DNA from: Fibrobacter succinogenes
GTDB lineage: Bacteria; Fibrobacterota; Fibrobacteria; Fibrobacterales; Fibrobacteraceae
DNA length: 64,000 bases
Assembly (NCBI RefSeq): GCF_902779965.1
Contig: NZ_CACZDK010000009.1
Location: 1 to 64,000 of the forward strand
Direction: 5' to 3'
Under the pieces are notes generated by a model. It saw only the letters and a list, made by a program, of their open reading frames with translations, did no database searches and was not told the origin of the DNA. This document shows, one piece after another, positions 17,755 to 27,381 of the stretch (position 1 is the first letter of the stretch; each line of letters begins with the position of its first letter). Position numbers and translations under genes: made by a program.

Positions 17755-18684
17755 ATGCTTTTAAACGAATACATCCAAAATTTTTTGATATACCTGCAAA
17801 CGCAGCGAAGGTATTCCGAAAGAACGGTCGAAACATACCGAAAATCGCTAGAAAAATACCATTCGATGCTTGTTGGTAATGGGCGTTCCGGCCAAAGTGA
17901 TATTGCTAACAATGTGACGCTAGACACATTTTCCGAAACAAACGTTAAAAATTTTGTGTGGGATTTAAAAATCAAGCAGAAACTGGCGCCGACCAGCATC
18001 TGCGAACATCTTGCCGCACTCAAAAGCTTTGGAAAATACCTCGTTCGCTCCAAAATTCTCAACAAGAATCCCGCCGAAGCAGTCCCCATGCCCAAGCGCC
18101 CCAAGCGGCTCGTATCGTTCCTCGGGCAAAAAGACCTCGCCGAAGAAAAATTCCCAGAGTTGCCTGAAAATCCAACGCTAAAGCAAATCCGCGCTCGGCT
18201 CTTGCTAGAACTCATTTACGGGTCTGGGCTCCGCATTTCAGAATGCCAGAGTCTCTGCTGGAATCAATTACAAATAAAAGAACGTTTAGTTCGCATTATC
18301 GGTAAGGGCAATAAGGAACGCATCGTTCCCATCACAGACACGCTAATTACTTGGTTGGAACAATTTCGGGCTGCCGAAATCGAAGCGGGGCACGCCCCAA
18401 GCATCAAGAGCCCCGTATTCTTAAACGAAAACGGAAAGCCTTACGATGTACGCACACTCCGAAGCGACATTCATGACTTGTTGCGCGAAATCGGCTGGGA
18501 AGGCAAAGCGAGCCCGCACGTGCTGCGCCACAGCTTCGCCACGCACCTGCTCGAAAACGGCGCCGAAATCATGAGTGTCAAGGAAATGCTAGGGCACTCG
18601 AACATCTCGACAACGCAAATCTACACGCACGTGAACGCCGAACGCCTCCGCGAGGCATTCAAGAAAACACACCCCAGGGCGTAG
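17755..18684 (+). CDS. xerC: tyrosine recombinase XerC-type
   Basis: XerC/XerD recombinases resolve chromosome dimers at dif. The 309-residue protein has the N-terminal SAM-like core-binding domain, then the catalytic domain. The active residues are all present: R160 (GSGLRISE), K184 (GKGNKER), H255 and R258 (HVLRHSFATHLL), H281 (LGHSNISTTQ) and Y290 (IYTHV). The length and motifs fit a housekeeping XerC/D rather than a phage integrase. No dif-like site or mobile element is seen adjacent. Only AT-rich sequence precedes the ATG, without a clear Shine-Dalgarno. Confidence 0.88.
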   Translation: MLLNEYIQNFLIYLQTQRRYSERTVETYRKSLEKYHSMLVGNGRSGQSDIANNVTLDTFSETNVKNFVWDLKIKQKLAPTSICEHLAALKSFGKYLVRSKILNKNPAEAVPMPKRPKRLVSFLGQKDLAEEKFPELPENPTLKQIRARLLLELIYGSGLRISECQSLCWNQLQIKERLVRIIGKGNKERIVPITDTLITWLEQFRAAEIEAGHAPSIKSPVFLNENGKPYDVRTLRSDIHDLLREIGWEGKASPHVLRHSFATHLLENGAEIMSVKEMLGHSNISTTQIYTHVNAERLREAFKKTHPRA

Positions 18685-18787
18685 CCCTGAGAAGTAGGAA
18701 GTTAGAAGTAGGAAGTAGACAGTATAAGTCAGGCGGCGCGGCCGCGATTATAAAACTTCCTACCGACTACTTCCTACTGTCTACTAA
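18685..18787. repeat. intergenic inverted repeat with GC-rich core (copy 1)
   Basis: Between two convergent gene ends lies a long inverted repeat. The left arm is AGTAGGAAGTAGACAGTA-like; the right arm is TACTTCCTACTGTCTACTA-like. Between them is a core GGCGGCGCGGCCGCGATTAT. The same core and arm occur at 50376-50424 (same orientation) and 53416-53465 (reversed). A small hairpin CAGGGC-GTA-GCCCTG overlaps the recombinase gene end at 18676-18690. Confidence 0.6.
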
Positions 18788-19909
18788 CTAAAAGAAACTT
18801 CCCTTCACGCCGACAGCAATCGTCCACTGCTGGCCGATATCGCTCCAGTCCGGTGCGTTCCACTTTTTCATGGGAGATTCGTCATATTCATTGTGAGCGT
18901 TTGCGCCACCCGCCTTGTCATGAATCGGGAGCGAGAACGCGAGGAACACCGGGAAGTCCGGATTCGAGAATTCCAAGCCATAAACAAGCGACATAGACCA
19001 CGCCTGGTGATCCGGGTCCGGCCTCGGGTCATATTTCCCAACAGATTCAGAAGAAATCCATGCCACACCCAGCGGAATCGAGAAGTTCAGACCGAACGAT
19101 TGCACGATACCGGAACGTCCACGATAACCATAAGCGATAGAACCGCCAATGGAGGGAGGTGTAAATGCACCAAGGTCATTCTCGCCATACGGCTTGAAGC
19201 GGTACTTGAAACGGTCCCCATGTTTATTGAGATTACTCCAGTAGCTGTCGTTAAATTCATTTTCGCCCGAGAACAAGTGCATCGCAAACGGGTGCGTGTA
19301 GCTCAAGCTATAGAGCCAAATTCCCTTGTCCGTATCGCGGCTGTAGTCCCAACCAAGCGTAAGCGAGTAAAGCCCGCTCCCTTTCTGGAAACTGCTCGGC
19401 AAGATTTCCTTTCCAGCATCCGTACCGCGCTTGATGTCGTACTGCCCTGTCGGGATCGTGAGCGATGCCGAAAGCGATGCCGCACCGCCACTGCCTATCG
19501 TCTTCGAAAAATCAAACGAGATATCGCCAAGCCCGCCCGTGCTACGGTCAGCCGGATTCTGGTTGCTGCGATACTGCACTTCCCCACGATGGCTCATGAA
19601 AGGAACCGTCACACCCACCTTTGTATCCCATGTCGGCTTGATGGAAAAATGCGGATTCACCGAAAGAGCCGAAAAGTTTTGCCCAACATTGTATTTCGTA
19701 AAGACTTCCGCTTCAAGGTATCCGCCCGAAACGCCTTGGCCAATCCACTTGATGCCATCGCCAGAACCGCCTCCGGAACCGCCGGCACCGCAACCGCCAA
19801 TAGACTCCCACGGAGTCGCTGGAGCCACAGGAGAATTAAAGCCCGCATAAAAAGCAACCGCAACAAGTGCGACAAGAGAACAACCTTCAATCAAAAAATT
19901 CTTTTTCAT
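18788..19909 (-). CDS. outer-membrane beta-barrel protein
   Basis: The 373-residue product has a signal peptide (ALVAVAFYAGF) and a Gly/Ser-rich N-terminal stretch. Regular amphipathic strands with aromatic belts then run to a C-terminal ending VGVKGSFF, with a terminal Phe as in outer-membrane barrels. The pattern (LGDISFDFSKTIG, SLSASLTIPTGQYD, GSGLYSLTLGWDY) resembles the MetA-pathway/transporter-like barrel family. ATG at 19909 is preferred over GTG at 19921 because AGG lies 6 bases before it. It follows the lipoprotein gene at 19918 by 8 bases, so the two are probably one unit. Confidence 0.7.
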   Translation of the reverse strand: MKKNFLIEGCSLVALVAVAFYAGFNSPVAPATPWESIGGCGAGGSGGGSGDGIKWIGQGVSGGYLEAEVFTKYNVGQNFSALSVNPHFSIKPTWDTKVGVTVPFMSHRGEVQYRSNQNPADRSTGGLGDISFDFSKTIGSGGAASLSASLTIPTGQYDIKRGTDAGKEILPSSFQKGSGLYSLTLGWDYSRDTDKGIWLYSLSYTHPFAMHLFSGENEFNDSYWSNLNKHGDRFKYRFKPYGENDLGAFTPPSIGGSIAYGYRGRSGIVQSFGLNFSIPLGVAWISSESVGKYDPRPDPDHQAWSMSLVYGLEFSNPDFPVFLAFSLPIHDKAGGANAHNEYDESPMKKWNAPDWSDIGQQWTIAVGVKGSFF

Positions 19910-19917
19910 GTCGAACC

Positions 19918-21117
19918 TCACGGAAGCTTAAGCAAATAAGCGTTGTCAGTACCAGTCGCCAGGAATTTTCCATCAGGAGAACGTCCACCCATCATTGGAA
20001 TCGGAGCAATCTCCTTATTTTCCCCCACCCATTCCACAGCGAGGTCAGCCGGAGCCCCAGCCGTTAATCGAATTTCACGCATCACCGTGCGGCCTGCAGA
20101 ACCATCTTGAGCAGAAGCCTCCATCAAATTAACTCTGTTCTGCATCCTTGAACCAGCCGGGAACTCGGTCCACAACACAAAGAGTCTCCCGTTAAACGCA
20201 AACCAATGCGGTTGTGCCGGCTCTGACATCATGTCTTTTGTGCGTTCAATCTTTACCGGCTTCGAATCCTTGGAAAGCTCCTGGACATAAGCCTCCCAAG
20301 TTTTTTCATCGGATTGCATCGTCATGTTGTAAACCACAAAATTTCCATCCGGCGAGATGAGCGGACTATCAATCCTCCAGTCACCACGATCCACAGGTTT
20401 GTTGAGCTTAATAGCCTTCTCTTTACCGCCATTCGCAAAATCGATAAACACGATATCCAGAGGATGATTCTCCGTTCCATCGACATAGGTTAAGCGCACT
20501 TCTTTCGTTCCAAAAAATCCCTCAACGGTAGAGGCGTCACCATCTTTTTCGGTTTCTGCCGAAGGTTTCACCCACACATGCGGAGTCGCTTCCGAAATAA
20601 TATTTTTCTCGAAAAACCAAAACCTTTTCTTATCCGACATGCGAACAGCAAAAATCCCGAAATCCTTATTATGGCAAGCAGTGCTACCATCTATATCATA
20701 CCCACGCAAGGCAACAATGAAATTCGCATGAGTACTCCATTCCGGATCCTGGAATTCGCATTCGCCCTTGGACCGCATAAAATACCACTTCACATTATTT
20801 GCAGTATCCACAACAGTCAAACGATCGTGTAGATCCAACCCATCAGCCTGATGCAATGTGTAAACACTATCCGGGGCATTTACATTCAACGTGCCACCAA
20901 AATTCAACCACAGCATCGAAGCAGGATAGTTCACCGTATCTTGCGAGACCGATGGATTGCAAACCTGCTGGTCTTTATTTATGGGATAGATTTTCCCAAT
21001 CGCAGAAATTTTGTCGGACTCGGAAACTTCAGTAGTTTCCGCAACAAACGGATCAGGGCTATAGCACGCCAAAAGCGTAAGGGACAAGAGTCCCAGAAAT
21101 AAGGAATTCTTTTTCAT
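19918..21117 (-). CDS. lipoprotein with WD40/TolB-propeller-like repeats
   Basis: The 399-residue protein has a lipoprotein signal with Cys in LTLLACYSPD. The mature chain has beta-propeller-like features: DSPLISPDGNFVVYNM and GGRSPDGKFLATGTDNAYLLKLP resemble the SPDGk-la blades of TolB/PD40 repeats. It is probably periplasmic or on the inner face of the outer membrane. The ATG at 21117 is used (a TTG precedes it). It is co-transcribed with the downstream barrel gene (8-base gap). Substrate or partner is unknown. Confidence 0.65.
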   Translation of the reverse strand: MKKNSLFLGLLSLTLLACYSPDPFVAETTEVSESDKISAIGKIYPINKDQQVCNPSVSQDTVNYPASMLWLNFGGTLNVNAPDSVYTLHQADGLDLHDRLTVVDTANNVKWYFMRSKGECEFQDPEWSTHANFIVALRGYDIDGSTACHNKDFGIFAVRMSDKKRFWFFEKNIISEATPHVWVKPSAETEKDGDASTVEGFFGTKEVRLTYVDGTENHPLDIVFIDFANGGKEKAIKLNKPVDRGDWRIDSPLISPDGNFVVYNMTMQSDEKTWEAYVQELSKDSKPVKIERTKDMMSEPAQPHWFAFNGRLFVLWTEFPAGSRMQNRVNLMEASAQDGSAGRTVMREIRLTAGAPADLAVEWVGENKEIAPIPMMGGRSPDGKFLATGTDNAYLLKLP

Positions 21118-21220
21118 CAATATGCAATATAGTTATTAGTCACTAGTTAATAGTTGCTAGATAACTGCAAATAGAGGTAAATCTAGTTAGAATTCTGAAT
21201 TCAAAGATCCAAATTCCCCA

Positions 21221-21757
21221 TTAGCCGTTTTTTCTAGCTTTCTTGAACTTTTCGCGGATTAACTGCAAGTCGTGCTGGTACGGGTTCCGCATAAAATCGT
21301 CAAACGCCCACGCCGTCGGGTGGAAAACGCCCTTCGCATACGTCAAAAGCATATCGAGCCAAACGCCCTTACCCGCATAAAGTTTGAAAGGTCCACGTTT
21401 GTAGCTCGGCAGCACAACCTTGTCCATGTCCATATAGCCAATGTCAATATTCACATGGCGAAGTTCCGGCGCATCTGCCGAAGCCGTCGTGAGTTCCAGC
21501 GCATTGCTGCGATCCTTTTCTTCGGCAATCGTCTCCGGCGGGATTTCACGCTCGAACGAGACCACACCGCGATACAAGTCGTCACCCATCTCGGGCTTGT
21601 AATAATCCGTCTTGTCAAACGCAAAGAGGCGCCCTTTATGGCGAATTTTACCCCATGTTTTTTCAAGGAGTTCAATAACATTCGGGTCCCATTCGGAACC
21701 CTTTTGCAACACAAACGCAATCAACTGCGCATTTTCAGAAAATTGAGAAGCTTTCAT
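21221..21757 (-). CDS. DUF4416 family protein
   Basis: The 178-residue protein fits DUF4416: KGRLFAFDKTDYYKPEMGDDLYRGVVSFEREIPPE, then RHVNIDIGYMDMDKVVLPS, KLYAGKGVWLDMLLTYAKGVF and TAWAFDDF. The family is widespread in diverse bacteria and has no established function. The gene follows the metalloprotease lipoprotein gene after 3 bases and is probably translated from the same message. Confidence 0.75.
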   Translation of the reverse strand: MKASQFSENAQLIAFVLQKGSEWDPNVIELLEKTWGKIRHKGRLFAFDKTDYYKPEMGDDLYRGVVSFEREIPPETIAEEKDRSNALELTTASADAPELRHVNIDIGYMDMDKVVLPSYKRGPFKLYAGKGVWLDMLLTYAKGVFHPTAWAFDDFMRNPYQHDLQLIREKFKKARKNG

Positions 21758-21760
21758 TTT

Positions 21761-23050
21761 TTAATGCGGGAAAATCATCAACGACGAACGTATAATTTCC
21801 ATCTGTTGTTTTGAAAAAGAAATCACGCCCACTTTGTCAAGCGTCACAGGAAACATTATGTTATATTTATCTGGGCACGAATGTAAGTCCAATTCAAGAG
21901 CATAATCATCGGCTCCTTCGCTGCTCTTATAAAGGGTATTTCTAGGACTAGAAAAAACATCACAAAACGGAGTATCCTTCAAACCGTCCTCGACATTCGA
22001 CAAATCTTCAATAACGCCGTCGTCGTCTTCAACATCGTCAAGCAGTCCCAAGTCACGCTTTGTGGTCGAAGTATGCCTAAGTCCAAAGAAATGTCCTGTT
22101 TCGTGAAGCGCAGTTATAATAATATTATACGACGAAAGCAACTCATACCCATTACCCCTTTTAACATACTCACCAATCACAACTGAGCTCTGTTTGCCGG
22201 CCCCTAAAATTCCCGAAAATATACGAGAATACCCCATGACATCTTTATTTTTTATGCTATGGACAAGAACAATGTTCAGCGCATTGCGAAGTCCTTCTTC
22301 GGGCCAGCCAGCCAGTTCACTAACAAACATATCTTCAGAACTGATACCAGCCACCCACGGTTGATCACCCGGATAATACGGGCCCAAAGTTGGGTGATTG
22401 TGGGCATAGCGAACATAAAGGGTATCGATAGTTATGCCGTAATATTTTTCACGAAAAAGTTTTAGCATGTCGCTCGCCAGCTCATCAATATTTTTGCCGT
22501 CAAGCGTTTTATCCATAGAACCCACGACAATCAAATTAATCGAGATATGATCGCTATAAGAACCGAATCCCTGAAATCTGATGTTGTTTACTTTGCCCTT
22601 GTAATACTCTCCGTCCACGCCAAGCGAAGTAAGCCAAATCGACATTTTATTTTCTTCGCAAGTAAAAGAATATACATAGCGGTTCCCAACAACCGTAGGC
22701 GATAAAGTTCTAATCCTTGAAGACCCTACAAGATCTTTTGAATATGCCAAGTCATAAGTGCGGAACAACTGCAATTCTGGAGCCGGCTGAGTCGAATCAA
22801 TATCAAAAGAAAGTGTATAGGACGCTCCCGGATGGACCACAAGCGCAATTCCCCGAGCCAGATTAACCGCTGCAGAGTCATTTTTGGCAATGTCGTTCGG
22901 ATAAAGTTTATGAGCTATCGGGCGACTCGAATCAGGCGAAAGCACTGAACCACCATCAGCATCAACAGATTCTGAGCATGAAGTAAAAAAACTTGCACAA
23001 AAAATGCAAAGAAAAGCCCACAACAACTCTTTTTTACAAAACTTTTTCAT
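21761..23050 (-). CDS. lipoprotein zinc metalloprotease (metzincin-like)
   Basis: The 429-residue product has a lipoprotein signal (FFTSC, Cys25). The catalytic motif HETGHFFGLRH has H316, E317, H320 and H326, a complete HExxHxxGxxH zinc site. YNIMFP near residue 394 fits the Met-turn that defines metzincins. The upstream half is a beta-rich domain. This indicates a surface or periplasmic protease; the target is unknown. An AGGAG Shine-Dalgarno precedes the ATG. It is divergent from comEC, with start codons 76 bases apart. Confidence 0.78.
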   Translation of the reverse strand: MKKFCKKELLWAFLCIFCASFFTSCSESVDADGGSVLSPDSSRPIAHKLYPNDIAKNDSAAVNLARGIALVVHPGASYTLSFDIDSTQPAPELQLFRTYDLAYSKDLVGSSRIRTLSPTVVGNRYVYSFTCEENKMSIWLTSLGVDGEYYKGKVNNIRFQGFGSYSDHISINLIVVGSMDKTLDGKNIDELASDMLKLFREKYYGITIDTLYVRYAHNHPTLGPYYPGDQPWVAGISSEDMFVSELAGWPEEGLRNALNIVLVHSIKNKDVMGYSRIFSGILGAGKQSSVVIGEYVKRGNGYELLSSYNIIITALHETGHFFGLRHTSTTKRDLGLLDDVEDDDGVIEDLSNVEDGLKDTPFCDVFSSPRNTLYKSSEGADDYALELDLHSCPDKYNIMFPVTLDKVGVISFSKQQMEIIRSSLMIFPH

Positions 23051-23125
23051 AAACTCCTAATCCAAAAACTCCTCTAAAGCGTGTATAAAATACAGACTCA
23101 TTTAAAATACAAAAGAAATAAGAAA

Positions 23126-25576
23126 ATGAATAAAAATATCAAAGAAAAAATATTTAAAGCATTTCATGAGCTAATTGCACCTCTAGACGGGAAACCAGCC
23201 CTTGTGAGCGCGATCATTCTAACCGTCACTTTGGCTTCTCTGGATAGGCCCAATTTCGCCATATTCCTACTTGGAATGGTGTTTTTACTCACACATTCTT
23301 TCCGGCGACACCTGCAATGGGTGATTTTTATTTCAATGGCCGTCGGAATTGTCGTCCATGAGGGGATTCCGAGTTTTGGAACACTTTGGGGAAATGAAAA
23401 AGGCGCTCGGGAATACGCGGGGGAATGCGCAGAAAAAGGCGTGGGAGATTGTGACGGTAAATACGCGAAAATAAGCAATTTAGGCTGTGGAAAAATCGAA
23501 ATGCGCCTGCCGCGCCCCAAGGGAACTGCATTTATCATCAACGTTTCGCAAGAAAAAATCAGAAATACCGCAAATTCATTCGAAGAGACTCGCGATATTC
23601 ACTACAAAGTGCGATTGACCGAAAAGCGGGACATGCCGAACCTTCCTGAACCCGGCGATTCCATTTGCTACGAAGCTTCTTGGTACCCCGTTACACCGCC
23701 AACGGTTCCTGGAGCATTCGACACGCAAGGTTGGTTAAAGTCCCAGAATCTCGCCGCCTACGGAAAATTCAAGCACTGGGTATCGTACCCTGGCGATAGG
23801 ACTTTCGAGAGGAGTTTCTTCAAGTTCCGACAATTTTTGCAAGCGCGATTTGCAAAATTCCTCGATCCTGCCGAAACAGGACTCTTGATGGGGCTTTTGG
23901 CGGGCGACCGCTCAGGCATTCCAGAGGTTTTGCGAAGCGATTTTCAGCGTTCGGGGCTTGTGCATGTGCTTGCCATCAGCGGTTTTCACGTTGTTTTGCT
24001 CGCTGGGATGCTCATGGTATTCCTCAAAGCGACAGGACTTCCGCATAAAATCGTCATTTTCATTGCCGTGGCGCTCCTCGCGGTTTACGTCCCCGTAACA
24101 GGCGGCTCGCCTGCCGTTCGTCGCGCCGTCATGATGTTTGCCATCCCGCAAATCGGAACGTTATTCGGAAAACCGGCCAACACGCTCAACAGCTTAGGCG
24201 TCGCGTTGCTCCTCATCATTTTGCCGGAACCCAGCGTCATCTGGAATCCAGGATTCCAGCTTTCTTTTGCAGCCACCGCAGGCATCATCATCGGAACGCC
24301 GCACAACCCGACAAAATATTTACCCGAAAGCCTTAGCCGCAACAAGCTTTGGCAAAAAATCCAAGCATTCGCGATTGACCCCACGTACGTTACGCTCTGC
24401 GCCACACTCGCCACGGCACCTTTTTTGATTCATCACTTCAAGACACTCTCGCCGTTCGCCTGGTTCGGAAACATCATCATCGTGCCCGCCATTTCGCTCG
24501 GCATGCAAGCGGGGCTTTTCGCGCAGCTCTCCCCCATTGACTTTATCAGCGGCACATTCTGCGCCGCCGCACGATTCTTTTTGCGGCTCGCCTCGCTCCT
24601 CACGCGCATACTCTCGGACAGCGCCGCCGCCTCGATGACCGTCGGGCCGTTTTCGCCACCGGTATTGCTCGCGCTCGGATTCTTGATTTTACTTTTGCCG
24701 ATTTGCCGCAAGAATTACCTCGCCCGCAAATACGCTTTTTTATGCATGTTAGCCGGCGCCGCTTTGTTCTCATTCGAAAGCTACCGCGAAGTTCTGCACC
24801 CGTCGTGGACGCTTACGACCATCGATGTTGGGCAAGGCGATAGCCATCTTGTCAAGGCGCCATCCGGCAGGCATTTTCTCGTGGACGCCGGCGACAACAG
24901 CAGGCAAGATTCCGGCAAAGACATCATCGTTCCCTTTTTGCACCACATCGGCGTGCGAGAACTCGATGCTTTAATCATCACGCACCCCGACAAGGACCAT
25001 TTCGGAGGCGCCCTTTCGCTATTAAAAATGTTCCCCGTCAAGGAAATATGGGCGAGCAAATGTTCGCTAAAAGAACGCAAACCCGACTGGCAACAAGTCC
25101 TCCGCGAAGCAAACAAACGCCACATCCCGATTCGCGACGTACACCGCGGCCTCCTTTGGAAAGAAAACTTCTTTGAAATTCGAACGCTCCACCCTGTCGA
25201 AAACGTCTGCACCGAAGCAAACGAAGGAAGCATAACGCTGCGACTCAAGGGACTTGGGCATTCAGCCATCCTCACCGGAGACCTAACCACCGCCGGAGAA
25301 AAAACTATTATGAAAACCGACGTTTATCTGAAAAGCGACGTGCTGAAACTCGGACACCACGGTTCCAAAACATCGAGCAGTCTACCGTTCCTGACCGCCG
25401 TTGCCCCCACGTACGCCATCATCCCAAGCGGTCGCAAGAACAGGTTCCGCCACCCGCACAAACAAGTGACCGACCGCCTCGATTCGCTAAACATTCCCTA
25501 CATCAACACCGCCAAAAAAGGGACGATAACATTCACGTTCGTCCCTGATTCAGTAAGCTATACAACGATGTGGTAA
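23126..25576 (+). CDS. comEC: ComEC/Rec2 DNA-uptake channel
   Basis: ComEC forms the inner-membrane channel that takes up single-stranded DNA in natural transformation. The order is: two N-terminal membrane helices; a periplasmic OB-like (DUF4131) domain with GDSICYEASWYP; the Competence domain (LLMGLLAGDRSGIP, LVHVLAISGFHVVLLAGM, TGGSPAVRRAVMMF) with several helices; then a C-terminal metallo-beta-lactamase domain (IDVGQGDSHLVKAPSG, THPDKDHFGG, LGHHGSKTSSS). All three parts are present, so it is probably functional. ATG at 23126 is preferred to GTG at 23081. No other competence gene is in this window. Confidence 0.9.
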   Translation: MNKNIKEKIFKAFHELIAPLDGKPALVSAIILTVTLASLDRPNFAIFLLGMVFLLTHSFRRHLQWVIFISMAVGIVVHEGIPSFGTLWGNEKGAREYAGECAEKGVGDCDGKYAKISNLGCGKIEMRLPRPKGTAFIINVSQEKIRNTANSFEETRDIHYKVRLTEKRDMPNLPEPGDSICYEASWYPVTPPTVPGAFDTQGWLKSQNLAAYGKFKHWVSYPGDRTFERSFFKFRQFLQARFAKFLDPAETGLLMGLLAGDRSGIPEVLRSDFQRSGLVHVLAISGFHVVLLAGMLMVFLKATGLPHKIVIFIAVALLAVYVPVTGGSPAVRRAVMMFAIPQIGTLFGKPANTLNSLGVALLLIILPEPSVIWNPGFQLSFAATAGIIIGTPHNPTKYLPESLSRNKLWQKIQAFAIDPTYVTLCATLATAPFLIHHFKTLSPFAWFGNIIIVPAISLGMQAGLFAQLSPIDFISGTFCAAARFFLRLASLLTRILSDSAAASMTVGPFSPPVLLALGFLILLLPICRKNYLARKYAFLCMLAGAALFSFESYREVLHPSWTLTTIDVGQGDSHLVKAPSGRHFLVDAGDNSRQDSGKDIIVPFLHHIGVRELDALIITHPDKDHFGGALSLLKMFPVKEIWASKCSLKERKPDWQQVLREANKRHIPIRDVHRGLLWKENFFEIRTLHPVENVCTEANEGSITLRLKGLGHSAILTGDLTTAGEKTIMKTDVYLKSDVLKLGHHGSKTSSSLPFLTAVAPTYAIIPSGRKNRFRHPHKQVTDRLDSLNIPYINTAKKGTITFTFVPDSVSYTTMW

Positions 25577-25850
25577 ATTGCGGCTTCGCCGCAGTTACTA
25601 GTTACTAGATACTAGTTACTAGCAAAACGTCATCCTGACACCGAAGGTGGAAGGATCCAGTAAAGTCAGTTGATAGAACTTAGTGATGTCATTCTGGAGA
25701 GAGCCTTATTCAAATGCGAAGCCATTAATGTCTTTAGCCCCGAATTAAGGTTGGTGAGCCTGTCGAACCACCGAGCCGGGAGACCGATAGGATCCAGTAA
25801 AGTTTAGTGTTTAAGAGTTAGGTTATAGGGACTAATCTTAGAAAGATAAG
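25577..25850. repeat. intergenic stretch with dispersed repeats
   Basis: No gene is seen. It starts with a hairpin TGCGGC-TTC-GCCGCA just after comEC, then short direct repeats of TTACTAGTTACTAG type. Two copies of a sequence ending in GGATCCAGTAAAGT (about 25650 and 25792) follow. The phrases CATCCTGACACCGAAGGTGG and GAGCCTGTCGAACCACCGAG recur around 51340-51430 and elsewhere. These are dispersed palindromic repeats, not genes. Confidence 0.5.
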
Positions 25851-26495
25851 CTATTTACTTGTTCCAGCGCCCCCTATCTGGAAGAAAAATTTGCACTTAA
25901 AATCATCTGCAAAATTTTTCTCCAAACGAACGCCGGCTTCAAAATAACCTGTTCGCATTGGGGACCACCGCAAACCAATATCATTCACGTATGTAAAACT
26001 GCGCAAATGAAATCCTCGTTCATAAATAACATGAGTGATAATATGACTTTGATCCGTCAATCCCAACCATGATTTAGGAACTAAAGGGATATAAAGGTTT
26101 CCGCACCAGGCATATACAGGGACTCCTAGAAGTATATAGCCCAACACTTCTAGAACCTCATTTGAAGGAGAATATCCATCAAACGCCCATACAATCAAGC
26201 CCACCACTAAGGCTCCACCCAAGGAAAATAGAGCCTCGTCAGAAACTTTATTTGGATCAATGCTAACATGAAGCGGATCAAATCCAAAATAGACATCAAA
26301 TAAATTGCCTATATGGAAAGCGTCCGCTTCAGTCCCTGAACGAATATCAAACAGAGATATTTCCGCAGTCGTCGGATACACATAAGAAGCATGAAAAGTC
26401 ATTCCATAGGGCAAATAGCTTTCTTTGACCGGTTCTTTGCCCATGCCATTACAGCAAAGAAAAAGAACTAGCAAGCCTATAAGGATTCTTTTCAT
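25851..26495 (-). CDS. signal-peptide protein of unknown function
   Basis: The 214-residue product has an N-terminal hydrophobic segment (ILIGLLVLFLCCNG) that could be a signal peptide or lipobox (Cys pair). A further hydrophobic region at about residues 95-135 (LGGALVVGLIVWAF, GYILLGVPVYAW) suggests membrane segments. The C-terminal strands (HLRSFTYVNDIGLRWSPMRTGYFEAGVRLEKNF) look like a small barrel end. I recognise no family. ATG at 26495 is used rather than an upstream start whose extension is not signal-like. It ends a minus-strand run after hisN (gap of 35 bases). Confidence 0.5.
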   Translation of the reverse strand: MKRILIGLLVLFLCCNGMGKEPVKESYLPYGMTFHASYVYPTTAEISLFDIRSGTEADAFHIGNLFDVYFGFDPLHVSIDPNKVSDEALFSLGGALVVGLIVWAFDGYSPSNEVLEVLGYILLGVPVYAWCGNLYIPLVPKSWLGLTDQSHIITHVIYERGFHLRSFTYVNDIGLRWSPMRTGYFEAGVRLEKNFADDFKCKFFFQIGGAGTSK

Positions 26496-26530
26496 ACAAT
26501 CTACAAAAACAACTTTATATGCGACAAATC

Positions 26531-27373
26531 TTACTTCTTCAAGCAATCGAGTGCAGCGACGTGCAACAGTCCATTCGATGCGATACTCGTGAACCCTTCG
26601 TAAATGGGCGCCGTCGGCTTACCACTTGCATCAAAGAGTTCCATCTTGCCATCTATCGTGCTGAACTTGCCACCCGCTTCTTTCATCAAAAGCGGGAACG
26701 GTGCGATATCCCAAAGCGATACGATCGGATCCACCATGATTTCGGCACGGCCAGCCGCTACAAGATAATACCCATAGCAATCGCCCCAGCCGCGATGCAA
26801 GCGAGCGCTACGACGGAGCTTCGTAAAGCCTTCACCAAAGCCCTTGTCTTCCATCGTGTTAACAGTTCCCGAAAGCACAAGCGCATCGCTCAACTGCGAC
26901 ACCTTCGAAGCGTGGGCTTCGCGACCATCCAAGAATGCACCGCCTCCGTTGACCGCCCACACGGCGCTCTTCATCGCCGGCAAACGAATCACGCTTGCAA
27001 TCGGAACGTTCTTGTGGTAAAGCGCAATCAGCGTTCCGAACAACGGCACACCATGAATAAACGACTTCGTACCGTCAATCGGGTCAATCACCCACTGGAA
27101 TTCCGCATCAGGACTTTCAATGCCAAATTCTTCACCAATGACGCCAAAGCCGGGCGTTTCCTTGGCCCAGAATTTGCGCGCAAGTTCTTCGGTACCCTTG
27201 TCTGCAATTGTCACCGGAGTCTTGTCTGCTTTCCATTCAACGCCTACGTTGTTCTGGTAGTACTTGAGGATGTTTTCTTCGGCAAGTTCCGCCGTTTTGA
27301 GAGCAATCTTCAAGAGTTCCAGATTTTCAGGAGCAACTTCATCCCTTGCAATTCGATTTTCCGTTTCGAACAT
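26531..27373 (-). CDS. hisN: histidinol-phosphatase, inositol-monophosphatase type
   Basis: The family signature is intact: GEEFG (metal Glu), WVIDPIDGTKSFIHG (the DPIDGT metal loop) and SLWDIAPFPLLMKEAGG (the C-terminal Asp). Members hydrolyse small phosphate monoesters. Adjacency to hisC (the hisC stop lies 8 bases upstream of this ATG) supports the HisN role, turning histidinol phosphate into histidinol. GGAG precedes the ATG at 27373. An inositol-phosphatase role cannot be excluded from sequence alone. Confidence 0.82.
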   Translation of the reverse strand: MFETENRIARDEVAPENLELLKIALKTAELAEENILKYYQNNVGVEWKADKTPVTIADKGTEELARKFWAKETPGFGVIGEEFGIESPDAEFQWVIDPIDGTKSFIHGVPLFGTLIALYHKNVPIASVIRLPAMKSAVWAVNGGGAFLDGREAHASKVSQLSDALVLSGTVNTMEDKGFGEGFTKLRRSARLHRGWGDCYGYYLVAAGRAEIMVDPIVSLWDIAPFPLLMKEAGGKFSTIDGKMELFDASGKPTAPIYEGFTSIASNGLLHVAALDCLKK

Positions 27374-27381
27374 GCGATCTC

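Noticed and set aside
17755-18684. Phage integrase or integron
   Set aside because: The protein has XerC/D length and motifs, and no attachment site, tRNA target or phage genes are adjacent.
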